In this document: one piece after another, positions 52,413 to 61,271 of the stretch
Numbering within the stretch: position 1 is the stretch's first letter
How the letters are laid out: each line of letters starts with the position of its first letter
Source of the DNA: Sphingobacterium thalpophilum
Lineage (GTDB): Bacteria; Bacteroidota; Bacteroidia; Sphingobacteriales; Sphingobacteriaceae
DNA: 64,000 nucleotides
Reading direction: 5' to 3'
Assembly: GCF_901482695.1 (NCBI RefSeq)
Contig: NZ_LR590484.1
Location: forward strand, 3,410,001 to 3,474,000
The notes under the pieces: model-generated
The model's input: only the letters and a program-made list of their open reading frames with translations
The model's database searches: none
What the model was told of the DNA's origin: nothing
Translations under genes and position numbers: made by a program

Positions 52413-55400
52413 ATGTTTACAAGACAGCAATTGATGTTGCTCCCGTCTGTGGCACTCTTTTCGGCTGTTGTTTTTGCGCAGCAGACCGAAATTCGGGGCC
52501 GGATTGTGGACAGTGAAACAGCAGCTCCCATTGTGGGCGCCTCGGTGATCGTCAAAGGAACCAGCCAGGCAACAAAAACGAATGAGAAGGGCGAATTTAT
52601 GCTTCAAGCAGCGGGGAATGGGGGCACGCTCGAAATCAGCTACATAGGCTATGCCCCGCAAACTATGCTCCTCGGCGACAGAAAATTTTTCGACATCCGT
52701 CTGAAGAGCAGTGAAAAAGGGCTTGACGAAGTCGTCGTCACCGGCTACCAGACTGAACGTAAAAAGGATCTGACTGGTGCTGTAAGTGTCGTCAACGTAA
52801 CTGAGATGATGAAGGCACCGGAAAACAACCCCATGAAGGCATTACAGGGGCGTGTGGCTGGGATGACGGTCACATCGGATGGCAGTCCGAGCGGTGCCGC
52901 TACGGTACGCATGCGTGGCATCAGCTCGATCAACAGCAATCAGGATCCGCTGTATGTCATCGATGGCGTGCCAACGCAGGGCGGTATGCATGAACTGAAC
53001 TCCAACGACATCGAGAGCATTCAGGTCCTCAAAGATGCTTCCTCGGCGAGCATTTATGGATCGCGTGCAGCCAACGGCGTGATCGTCATTACCACCAAGA
53101 AAGGTAAATCTGGCCCCCCAAAGCTCAACGTGGATGCTTATGTAACCAGCACGCACTTTAACAAGCGCATGCAGGTGCTCAATGCACAGGAGTATGGCCG
53201 TGCCCTATGGCAGGCGACAATCAACAGCGGCGGCAATCCCAACAGCAATAACATAGGTTATCAGTTTGCCTGGCAAAATGATGCCAACGGTGTGCCACAG
53301 CTGACCTCGGTAGTAGTGCCCGAATACATTGATCGTGAGCAGACGATGTATGCCGCAGACACCGACTGGTTTGACGAGGTTTCCAAACCGGGATTATTGC
53401 AGTCGTACAATGCAACATTGAGTTCGGCGACAGACAAGTCGAGTTCGTATTTCTCTTTGGGCTATTTACACAATAATGGCACCTTGCGCTACACCAACTT
53501 TCAGCGTATTTCGGCCCGCATGAATGCTGACTACAAGCTGTTTGATGGAAAGCTGGTGGTAGGCGAAAACTTTACCGTGAACAACACGGGTGAGGTACAG
53601 GTACCCGGCGACGTACTCGATCTATCCTTAAAAGCATTACCGATCATACCTGTCCATACCGTGGATGGATTAGGCTGGGGTGGTCCCGCCCTAGGTATGA
53701 ATGATCGCCACAACCCCGTGCGTCTGCTACATGATAATCGGAACAATAAGTACAATTACTGGCGTTTGTTTGGAAATGTGTATGCCGACTTGCAGCTGGT
53801 AAAGGATCTGCATCTGCGCACAAGCTATGGCATTGATTATAGCAATCTCTATAAACGTCACCTGGAAGTCTCTTACCGCTCGGGCTTTATGAACAGCAAT
53901 CGTAGCGGTGTCAATATGGAGCAGGCTCATAGCATGAAGTGGACATGGTCTAATACAGCGACATATCGGAAAGAACTGGATAGGCATACCATTGATGTGC
54001 TTGCCGGCATTGAAATGAACCGCCAGAATGACATCAATTTCAACGCCTATACCGCGGGAGATGGTGCTTTTGTCATCGAAACTCCAGAGTACATGTGGCC
54101 GGGAGTGAGCACGGGGACGGCAGCGGTGGGAGGAGGTTCCACCGGTTTTTCGTTGCTTTCGTACTTTGGTAAAGCCAACTATTCATTTGACGACCGGTAT
54201 CTGGCTTCTTTTACCATACGGCATGATGGATCTTCTCGTTTTGGAAAAAATAACCGCTTTGCAACATTTCCCGCCGTCACTGCGGGCTGGCGGGTTTCCT
54301 CCGAACGCTTCATGTCGGCCACTAAGGCGTATGTGACCGACCTGAAGCTACGCGTAGGCTGGGGACAAACCGGTAATCAGGGTATTGGTAATCTGGCCAC
54401 GTATGCGCTCTTTGTCCCTGAATATGGTATCGCCGATCCGACATGGAATATTGTCGACGGAACGGCGTATGACCTCATTGGAGCTGGTACGGGGACGCTA
54501 CCTTCGGGCTACCGAAAAATCCAGACCGAAAATAACAACCTGAAATGGGAAACCACCACACAGACCAATATTGGACTGGACTTCACACTGTTTGGCCAAC
54601 ACCTCTACGGATCAGTAGACTGGTATGTCAAAGCTACAAAGGATATGCTGATCAATCCTGCTTACATCGCTGTTGTGGGCGAGGGTGGTTACCGCTGGGC
54701 GAATGGTGCGTCCATGGAAAACAAGGGACTGGATATTACAACAGGCTACCGCAGTAAAACGACCGGCGGCCTGGACTATGATGTGACCGCTGTTTTTTCC
54801 ACATACAAAAATAAGGTGACCCATTTGCCGGAGGCAGTGGAAAATTCGTATGGTGGCCGTCAGGGGGATAATATTATTGGCCGGCCGCTTGGTTCGTTTT
54901 ATGGGTATGTAACGGATGGCATCTTTCAAAATCAGCAGGAAGTGGATGCCCATGTCAACCAGACGGGAAAGGGAGTCGGCAGACTGCGCTACGTGAATAT
55001 ATACGATGCGGACAACCAAATTAACGACATGGACCGGACCTGGATCGGTAATCCGCATCCCGATTTTACCTATAGCCTGAATATAGCCTTGAAATATAAG
55101 GACTTCGATCTGTCGGCTTACTTTCAGGGCGTACAGGGTATTGACGTTGAAAACTGGCTGAAAAAACAGACCGATTTTTGGAGCGTGGACGATGTCAACT
55201 CCAATAAGGGTGTGCGCCTGCTCCATGCCTGGACACCACAGAACCCAAGTGCTACTATTCCTGCCCTACAAACGACGAACAACAATGATGAAGGAAGGCT
55301 ATCCAATTATTTTATTGAAAATGGCTCTTATATGAAGTTACGCAACCTGTCGCTGGGCTACACGTTCCCGACAGCTACGGTATCGCGACTACGGATGAAT

Positions 55401-55538
55401 CGTCTACGTATATATGTGACGGCACAGAATCTGTTCACCGTTAAATCGAAGAATTTTACTGGTGTGGATCCTGAAAATGTAGGCTGGGGCTATCCAATTC
55501 CGACAACCTGGACCGCAGGCGTAAACATCGGTTTATAG
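52413..55538 (+). CDS. SusC-family TonB-dependent transporter of the fructan locus
   Basis: 1041 residues. Signal peptide MFTRQQLMLLPSVALFSAVVF, ending near AQQ; carboxypeptidase-regulatory-like domain (EIRGRIVDSETAAPIVGASV), junction GLDEVVVTGYQTERKKDLTG, plug (VRMRGISSINSNQDPLYVID, QVLKDASSASIYGSRAANGV), barrel ending TAGVNIGL. No STN domain, consistent with control by the HTCS and not by a FecR system. It pairs with the SusD encoded 114 bases downstream and should import fructo-oligosaccharides or fructan pieces. Confidence 0.96.
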   Translation: MFTRQQLMLLPSVALFSAVVFAQQTEIRGRIVDSETAAPIVGASVIVKGTSQATKTNEKGEFMLQAAGNGGTLEISYIGYAPQTMLLGDRKFFDIRLKSSEKGLDEVVVTGYQTERKKDLTGAVSVVNVTEMMKAPENNPMKALQGRVAGMTVTSDGSPSGAATVRMRGISSINSNQDPLYVIDGVPTQGGMHELNSNDIESIQVLKDASSASIYGSRAANGVIVITTKKGKSGPPKLNVDAYVTSTHFNKRMQVLNAQEYGRALWQATINSGGNPNSNNIGYQFAWQNDANGVPQLTSVVVPEYIDREQTMYAADTDWFDEVSKPGLLQSYNATLSSATDKSSSYFSLGYLHNNGTLRYTNFQRISARMNADYKLFDGKLVVGENFTVNNTGEVQVPGDVLDLSLKALPIIPVHTVDGLGWGGPALGMNDRHNPVRLLHDNRNNKYNYWRLFGNVYADLQLVKDLHLRTSYGIDYSNLYKRHLEVSYRSGFMNSNRSGVNMEQAHSMKWTWSNTATYRKELDRHTIDVLAGIEMNRQNDINFNAYTAGDGAFVIETPEYMWPGVSTGTAAVGGGSTGFSLLSYFGKANYSFDDRYLASFTIRHDGSSRFGKNNRFATFPAVTAGWRVSSERFMSATKAYVTDLKLRVGWGQTGNQGIGNLATYALFVPEYGIADPTWNIVDGTAYDLIGAGTGTLPSGYRKIQTENNNLKWETTTQTNIGLDFTLFGQHLYGSVDWYVKATKDMLINPAYIAVVGEGGYRWANGASMENKGLDITTGYRSKTTGGLDYDVTAVFSTYKNKVTHLPEAVENSYGGRQGDNIIGRPLGSFYGYVTDGIFQNQQEVDAHVNQTGKGVGRLRYVNIYDADNQINDMDRTWIGNPHPDFTYSLNIALKYKDFDLSAYFQGVQGIDVENWLKKQTDFWSVDDVNSNKGVRLLHAWTPQNPSATIPALQTTNNNDEGRLSNYFIENGSYMKLRNLSLGYTFPTATVSRLRMNRLRIYVTAQNLFTVKSKNFTGVDPENVGWGYPIPTTWTAGVNIGL

Positions 55539-55652
55539 TGGAGATAAGGAACATTAAAACATACCCGCTTGAAAGCGATGGATTTCATATCGGCATACAG
55601 GACGATTTTTATTTCCATGGCCTGCTCATCAAGGGATAAAAAAAATAATTAG

Positions 55653-57335
55653 ATGAAAAAAATAACCAATAAAATTGCAATTACCGTGATGCTTGCCGGC
55701 CTACTGTCCGGATGCACCAAGTTTCTGGATCAGACACCAAATGCTGTACTGAGCTCCGACCAAGTCAAAGAGCCTGAAAGATTGCTGACCGCTACCTACG
55801 CGGCTCTGGGCAACGACCACTATGATGTCCCCTTCAGCCTATGGCCATATGGCACCGTGCGTTCTGATGATGCCTATAAAGGAGGTTCGGGACCACAGGA
55901 CATACAGGCTTTTCACTTTCTGGAAGTCTCCAATAATATCACAACGAATCTTGCAGAGGTAGATAAGCTGTGGTTTCAGCTGTATGTGGCGATATCTCGG
56001 GCCAACACAACGATCAGGACGATTCAGCAAATGGACAATTTTAACGGAAAGGAGGAAAAGCTGGCAGAGGCAAAGTTCCTGCGGGGACATTTTTACTTCA
56101 TGCTCAAAATTTTGTTTAAATATGTGCCTTACGTCGACGAAAATGTTCCGATAGATGCTTACGAAACGGTCTCTAACAGAGCGCTAAGCAATGATGCGTT
56201 ATGGCAGAAAATCGTGGATGACTTTCAGTACGCTGTCGATTATCTCCCAGCAGTGCAGCCGGAAGCCGGGCGTGCCAATAAAATCGCTGCTGCAGCATAT
56301 CTTGCGAAAACCTACTTATATAAGGCCTATCGTCAGGACAATAAAGAACGGCATACGGTCACGGACGTTGACGCTGGCGACCTCGAAAAAGTAGTGCAGC
56401 ATACGGCTGTGGTGCTCTCTTCCAGCTATGGGCTCGAAGCGGATTTTGCATTCAACTTCTTGCCCGGAAAATATGAAAACGGCAAAGAGGCTCTTTTTTC
56501 CATTCAGTTTTCGAAGGACGACGGAACAAAATTTGGTCGTGTAAACTTTTCGGACTTGCTATCCGTACCTATGGGCTTAGGCTGCTGCGACTTCAACAAG
56601 CCGAGTCAGAGTCTAGTCAATGCATTCCGTACGACCGGAAAGGGACTTCCGCTCGATAATTACAACACCTTGGCTACCTTCAGTACCTCCGAAAAATATG
56701 ATCCAAGGCTCTTCCATACGGTAGCCATCCCAGGTTTACCCTATAAATACAATAGCAAACGCACCTATGAACAAAGCTGGAACCGTAATCCAGCGGAATA
56801 CTCAGTATATGCCTCGCTCAAAGAGAATGTGGACCCCGACTGTGATTGTTTTGTACCCATGCCGCCGTTCTTTGCCAATACGAAAAACCGTATTGTCCTG
56901 CGCCTGGCGGATGTCCTGCTGATGCGAGCTGAAGCGCTGATAGAACTGCACCGTCCTGCCGAAGCATTGCCCTTGATCAATCAGGTGCGTATCCGTGCCA
57001 AAAATAGTATAACCATGACGGGATATGCGGCAGATCGGATGCTGATAGATACCTATAAAAATGGGGAAAATATCGTCTGGAACGAAGAGAACGCACGCCA
57101 GGCAGTTCGTTGGGAACGCCGTCTGGAACTGGCTATGGAAAACGGCCGATTTTTCGATCTGGTGCGTTGGGGAATTGCTAGTCAGACGATGAATACGTAC
57201 TACGGCACGGAGAAATCACGGCGCTCTTATTACGCTAACGCGCATTTTACTGCCGACAGGAATGAGTATCTGCCGATTCCGGAAGCTCAGATCCGGCTGA
57301 GTAAATATCTGTATAAGCAAAATCCAGGATATTGA
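55653..57335 (+). CDS. SusD-family surface lipoprotein of the fructan locus
   Basis: 560 residues. Lipoprotein signal MKKITNKIAITVMLAGLLSGC (C21). SusD core: AKFLRGHFYFMLKILFKYVP, LRLADVLLMRAEALIELHRP, VRWERRLELAMENGRFFDLV and the ending YLPIPEAQIRLSKYLYKQNP. It differs from the SusD ending at 610 and the one at 23826, so there are three independent pairs in the window. It should bind fructose-containing chains at the cell surface. The gap to susC is 114 bases, longer than the 12 bases in the GH92 locus, with a small CGCT-TGAA-AGCG hairpin near 55590. Confidence 0.95.
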   Translation: MKKITNKIAITVMLAGLLSGCTKFLDQTPNAVLSSDQVKEPERLLTATYAALGNDHYDVPFSLWPYGTVRSDDAYKGGSGPQDIQAFHFLEVSNNITTNLAEVDKLWFQLYVAISRANTTIRTIQQMDNFNGKEEKLAEAKFLRGHFYFMLKILFKYVPYVDENVPIDAYETVSNRALSNDALWQKIVDDFQYAVDYLPAVQPEAGRANKIAAAAYLAKTYLYKAYRQDNKERHTVTDVDAGDLEKVVQHTAVVLSSSYGLEADFAFNFLPGKYENGKEALFSIQFSKDDGTKFGRVNFSDLLSVPMGLGCCDFNKPSQSLVNAFRTTGKGLPLDNYNTLATFSTSEKYDPRLFHTVAIPGLPYKYNSKRTYEQSWNRNPAEYSVYASLKENVDPDCDCFVPMPPFFANTKNRIVLRLADVLLMRAEALIELHRPAEALPLINQVRIRAKNSITMTGYAADRMLIDTYKNGENIVWNEENARQAVRWERRLELAMENGRFFDLVRWGIASQTMNTYYGTEKSRRSYYANAHFTADRNEYLPIPEAQIRLSKYLYKQNPGY

Positions 57336-57482
57336 TCAGCGGAATAGTCATTATCGCAATGGGATAACAGGGATGCCCCATTGGGTGTCTCAGCCATAAA
57401 TGCGGTAAAATCAAAAAAGAATAAAAAATGAAATCGCTATTTTGCTGATAGGAATGCAGCTTTATAGTAATAAACCGAATGA

Positions 57483-58994
57483 ATGATGAATAAACTGAAA
57501 AATTTTGCGGCCGTCCTGCTGATGACAGGTATCGCTGGAGCAGTATCAGCGCAGACCGTACTAAAGAAGACTGATGATCCCGAAGAGAAATACCGGCCAC
57601 TTTATCATTTTACACCCAAGCAAGGCTGGATGAATGACCCCAATGGCATGGTGTATCTCAATGGAAATTATCATCTCTTCTTCCAGCATAACCCCGAAAA
57701 GCCTGTCTGGGGGCCTATGCACTGGGGCCATGCCATCAGCAAAGATCTAATCCATTGGGAGGAACAAAAAATAGCGCTTTATCCGGATAGTCTGGGCACC
57801 ATCTTCTCGGGAAGCGCTGTCATCGATAAACACAATACTGCCGGCTTCGGAAAGAATGCAATGGTGGCGATATTTACGCACCATAATCATCAGGAAGAAG
57901 ATCGAAAAACGGGCTTGCATCAAAACCAAAGTCTGGCCTATAGCTTGGATCAAGGCCGTACCTGGACCAAGTACAAAGGCAATCCGGTGCTTCCGAATCC
58001 CGGTATCTGGGATTTTCGGGACCCCAAAGTCATGTGGTTTGAGGCTTCAAAAAGCTGGATCATGACCTTGGCAACCAAAGACTGCATTACGTTCTACTCC
58101 TCCAAAAATCTGAAGGAGTGGAAAAAAGAGAGCGAGTTTGGGAAACATGTGGGAGCGCATGGGGGGGTATGGGAATGCCCGGATTTGATCCCGATGCACT
58201 ATCAGGGGCAAAGCAAATGGGTTTTGCTGGTAAGCATCAACCCGGGGGGACCTAATGGTGGATCGGTAACGCAGTATTTTGTCGGAGACTTTGACGGTCA
58301 TCAATTTGTGCCTTCAGACAACGAGATGAAGTGGCTGGACTGGGGGCCTGATAATTATGCGGGTGTGACCTGGAGCAATCTCGGAAGCCGCCATCTGATG
58401 ATCGGCTGGATGAGCAACTGGCAGTATGCTAATGTGGTGCCAACAACGCGCTGGCGTTCAGCATCGACCATACCGCGTAGCTTAACATTGGAAAAGGTGG
58501 GAAAGACCTATTATGTCAGCAGTGCCGCTGCAGCAGAGGTCGCTGCAGCATTTGGTCCCATAAAAACGTATAAAGTGCAAGAAGCCAAGGAGCTGGCGGT
58601 GCCGCAGCAGCTTCCCGAGGCATTTCGCCTGGACCTCAATAAGCTCAAAAGGCAAAGCGTTGAGCTTGTCTTATCAAACAGTCTTGGAGATAAACTTGTC
58701 GTGGGCTACTCCAAAGAAAAAAATGAATATTATATCGACCGTACACAATCTGGACTGACCGATTTTAGTAGCGAATTCCCCAAGCGTAGTGTAGCCAGCC
58801 GTATATCGGACAGCGATACGCTGTCGTTGAGTTTATATGTTGATGTCAGCTCTGTTGAACTTTTTGGGGACGGGGGACTGACCACCATGACCAGTCTATT
58901 CTTCCCACGGCAGCCGATGAGCAACCTTCGCTTGGTGGGACAGCACATGCTGGAATTGCAGGAGCTGTGTATTTCACCTTTTAAGGGGAAATGA
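57483..58994 (+). CDS. GH32 fructan-active glycoside hydrolase (exo-levanase/inulinase type)
   Basis: 503 residues from ATG 57483 (ATG 57486 adjacent). Signal peptide ends near GAVSAQ. All three GH32 catalytic residues are visible: nucleophile D52 in WMNDPNGM, D180 in FRDPKV and acid/base E231 in ECPD. A five-bladed propeller is followed by a C-terminal beta-sandwich (YVDVSSVELFGDGGLT). There is no lipobox, so it is probably periplasmic and acts on imported oligosaccharides, releasing fructose for the porter and kinase. The 147-base gap before it contains a CAATGGG/CCCATTG hairpin (about 57361-57386). Confidence 0.95.
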   Translation: MMNKLKNFAAVLLMTGIAGAVSAQTVLKKTDDPEEKYRPLYHFTPKQGWMNDPNGMVYLNGNYHLFFQHNPEKPVWGPMHWGHAISKDLIHWEEQKIALYPDSLGTIFSGSAVIDKHNTAGFGKNAMVAIFTHHNHQEEDRKTGLHQNQSLAYSLDQGRTWTKYKGNPVLPNPGIWDFRDPKVMWFEASKSWIMTLATKDCITFYSSKNLKEWKKESEFGKHVGAHGGVWECPDLIPMHYQGQSKWVLLVSINPGGPNGGSVTQYFVGDFDGHQFVPSDNEMKWLDWGPDNYAGVTWSNLGSRHLMIGWMSNWQYANVVPTTRWRSASTIPRSLTLEKVGKTYYVSSAAAAEVAAAFGPIKTYKVQEAKELAVPQQLPEAFRLDLNKLKRQSVELVLSNSLGDKLVVGYSKEKNEYYIDRTQSGLTDFSSEFPKRSVASRISDSDTLSLSLYVDVSSVELFGDGGLTTMTSLFFPRQPMSNLRLVGQHMLELQELCISPFKGK

Positions 58995-59110
58995 AGAATT
59001 GCAAGGAATAACGCTTGGACTGTACCTTTTCTGAAATATCGAAAAGCACAGTAGGGCTGGGCCTGCTGGAAATTAAGGATAATGCAACTGTGAGCTTGCT
59101 GATTCATCGT

Positions 59111-59150
59111 AGCGATCTGCTTTCTTGGGAAATGCAGATCGCTATTTTTT
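59111..59150 (+). terminator. Intrinsic terminator of the fructan operon
   Basis: Arms AGCGATCTGC (59111-59120) and GCAGATCGCT (59134-59143), perfect, followed by a run of six Ts. Confidence 0.85.
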
Positions 59151-59159
59151 GTAATGGTT

Positions 59160-60317
59160 TTAGGGTATCAGCTTCTGCTGGTAATCCAGGAGTATCGGCA
59201 TCAACGTAGGAAAGGTCCAGGCAAAGTGGTGCTTACTGTAGGTAATGGGACGGTAGGCCGACAGATAATTTTCATACGATTGGCCGGGATAGATATTTCG
59301 CATTGCTTCGAGTAAGTTAGGTGGCCAAAAGCCAGTGGCGGTCCCCGGATTGGCTACATCCGGATTGTTGTACCAAGGCCATTCGGATGGATGTTGACTG
59401 TAATAGAATAAATAGCTGATGGCCTGTCGAATCGAAGTTCCTTGCTCTGCGCTGATGAACAAGTTCTCTCCTGTGGCCTGATAAATACACCACATCGAGG
59501 CTGTCAGTGGGGCCAGGGAAAAATAAGTATACCAGAGGCCTTTTGCCTGACGTTTGACTTCCTCGATCAGGTGGCCATCGGAGGCAATTTTTTCCGGTAG
59601 ATCATGTTTGATCAGTTTGATGAGGTACGAGAGTTCGTCTTTGTTATCCAAAAAAGAAGCGGAAAGCAGATTGGCATATCGCGCCCAATCTGCGGTATTG
59701 TTGTGATTTTCACGTAAGCTGTGTGCGGCTTTCTGGTACACTTCGGTCGTCCAATGTTCAAACTGTATCCGGTCTTTTTCTTGCCACAACCGGTCGTGCT
59801 TGAGCAATTCTGCAGCAATCATAAGCCCCGGCCCAGCATAAGAAATGACTAATGGTCCATCGAGCTGAGCATAGCTTTTGTTGGTGCCCGCCCAGGAATT
59901 TAGGAAATAAATCGCCTTTAAGGCGTATTTTTTGTTGCCACTTAGTGTGTAGGCTAATGCTGTCGTATAGGCGGAAAAAGCATCTGATTGCAGGTTTTTG
60001 GCCATGGCGCGGTGCGCTTCCCTGTCATCGTAAAAGCCCGGAACATTAAATTCCGGTACCGCATGCTGTGGGCTTGCCATCAGCGAATCGGCGAGCCTTA
60101 TCAGCTGCTGATAAGCACTGTATACGGGCTCAGACTTCTGGCTGATTGCCTTCTTTACAAAGCTGATCTGTGCTTCTGGATGCATGAGTGAAGACTGTGC
60201 AGCACTCTTATGGTAAACAGGTAACAGCGCTAGTGCGCATAAGGTATTTTTAATTAATGAGCTTAATAATGTTTGTGCTGTCCGGATGCAGCCCATACCG
60301 ATTTTTATCAATGACAT
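59160..60317 (-). CDS. Alginate-lyase-family (PF05426-type) polysaccharide lyase-like protein
   Basis: 385 residues from ATG 60317; the upstream open frame (to 60413) lacks coding character. A signal segment lies near LCALALLPVYHKSAAQ. The helical (alpha/alpha toroid) core of the family is seen in FNVPGFYDDREAHRAMAKNL, YTTALAYTLSGNKKYALKAI and NNTADWARYANLLSASF, the last being the site motif where alginate lyases have 'NNH'. Here the His is replaced (NNT), though TYFSLAPLTASMWCIYQ and SKHHFAWTFPTLMP add other candidates. It may act on a uronan other than alginate, or be inactive. It has no partner SusCD on the same strand and converges on the fructan operon. Confidence 0.8.
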   Translation of the reverse strand: MSLIKIGMGCIRTAQTLLSSLIKNTLCALALLPVYHKSAAQSSLMHPEAQISFVKKAISQKSEPVYSAYQQLIRLADSLMASPQHAVPEFNVPGFYDDREAHRAMAKNLQSDAFSAYTTALAYTLSGNKKYALKAIYFLNSWAGTNKSYAQLDGPLVISYAGPGLMIAAELLKHDRLWQEKDRIQFEHWTTEVYQKAAHSLRENHNNTADWARYANLLSASFLDNKDELSYLIKLIKHDLPEKIASDGHLIEEVKRQAKGLWYTYFSLAPLTASMWCIYQATGENLFISAEQGTSIRQAISYLFYYSQHPSEWPWYNNPDVANPGTATGFWPPNLLEAMRNIYPGQSYENYLSAYRPITYSKHHFAWTFPTLMPILLDYQQKLIP

Positions 60318-60562
60318 GTTGTATTGGAATAGTTGATTTGTAAAACAATGATAGCAATGGGGGGGATTTGCCACTGCAAAATAATAAAACTTTCCTGCTT
60401 TTGCAAACCCCAATGGTGTCGAAAATTGACGGAATCTTGCCTTCGCCGAAGAAATTGGAAGGGCACACGCTCATTGCTCAATGGAAAATGATAACCCAAA
60501 AATAAAGAGATGCTATCCCCAAAAAAAGCTAGTCTATCTTTTTTTGGAAAAATTCGATTTGA

Positions 60563-60601
60563 ATTATTGCTATGAAGTCACTAACTTCATGGCAGAATAA
60601 T
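60563..60601 (+). promoter_or_regulatory. Nested inverted repeat in front of the ECF sigma gene
   Basis: ATTATT (60563-60568) ... AATAAT (60596-60601) enclose a second perfect dyad ATGAAGT (60572-60578) / ACTTCAT (60584-60590). The structure ends six bases before the start codon, so as RNA it could limit translation, and as DNA it could be an operator. The 193-base gap upstream (60414-60606) holds no gene. Confidence 0.5.
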
Positions 60602-60606
60602 CAATT

Positions 60607-61206
60607 ATGGACTCATATCAAAACCTGCCTGAGAAAGAACTCTTGCGTCTGCTCCATTGTGGGGACATGAAGGCCTTTGATCTATTGTACCACCGATATA
60701 GTCCAACCATATATGCGAACATCCTCAAATTTATGCGAGATGAGACGGTAGCCGAAGACCTGCTTCAAGATGTCTTTGTCCGCATCTGGGAGAATAGACT
60801 GAGGATAGATCCCGAACAGTCTTTTGCGGCTTTCTTATTTACGTGTTCACGCAATATTACCTTTAATTTTAAAAGACGGCTCAAGCTGGAAATGGAGTCT
60901 GCCGTTCGTCTGGCACAAGCGGCACCTGAAGGGGAAAATACCATTGATCGCGTTTTGGAATCAAAGGAGGCCCAGGCATGGGTCGAACAGCTGCTGGATA
61001 AGCTGCCACAGCAGCGGCAAAAAATATTCCGGCTCTCTAAACTCGAAGGAAAAAGTTATCAGGAGATTGCTGAGGAGCTGGGCATTTCGGTCGCGACGGT
61101 AAGGGACCATATTGTCAAAGCCAACAAATTCATGCGTAGTGCCGCTTTCCAGGACAGCAGTTTTTCGGCGCTTCTACTTGCCCTGCTATTTCTTTCAGGC
61201 AAATAA
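60607..61206 (+). CDS. ECF-type RNA polymerase sigma factor
   Basis: 199 residues. Region 2: DMKAFDLLYHRYSPTIYANI and VAEDLLQDVFVRIWEN; region 4: LDKLPQQRQKIFRLSKLEGK with SYQEIAEELGISVATVRDHI, a clear HTH. The C-terminus ends in a hydrophobic stretch (FSALLLALLFLSG), as in FecR-controlled ECF factors. FecR follows 65 bases later and an STN-bearing SusC after that. The upstream nested dyad at 60563-60601 may control its expression. Confidence 0.94.
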   Translation: MDSYQNLPEKELLRLLHCGDMKAFDLLYHRYSPTIYANILKFMRDETVAEDLLQDVFVRIWENRLRIDPEQSFAAFLFTCSRNITFNFKRRLKLEMESAVRLAQAAPEGENTIDRVLESKEAQAWVEQLLDKLPQQRQKIFRLSKLEGKSYQEIAEELGISVATVRDHIVKANKFMRSAAFQDSSFSALLLALLFLSGK

Positions 61207-61271
61207 AAAAAAAATTTGTCGGAGCAGACCTTAAATGAATCCTGCGTGTATTTACTTAAAACTTACACGGG

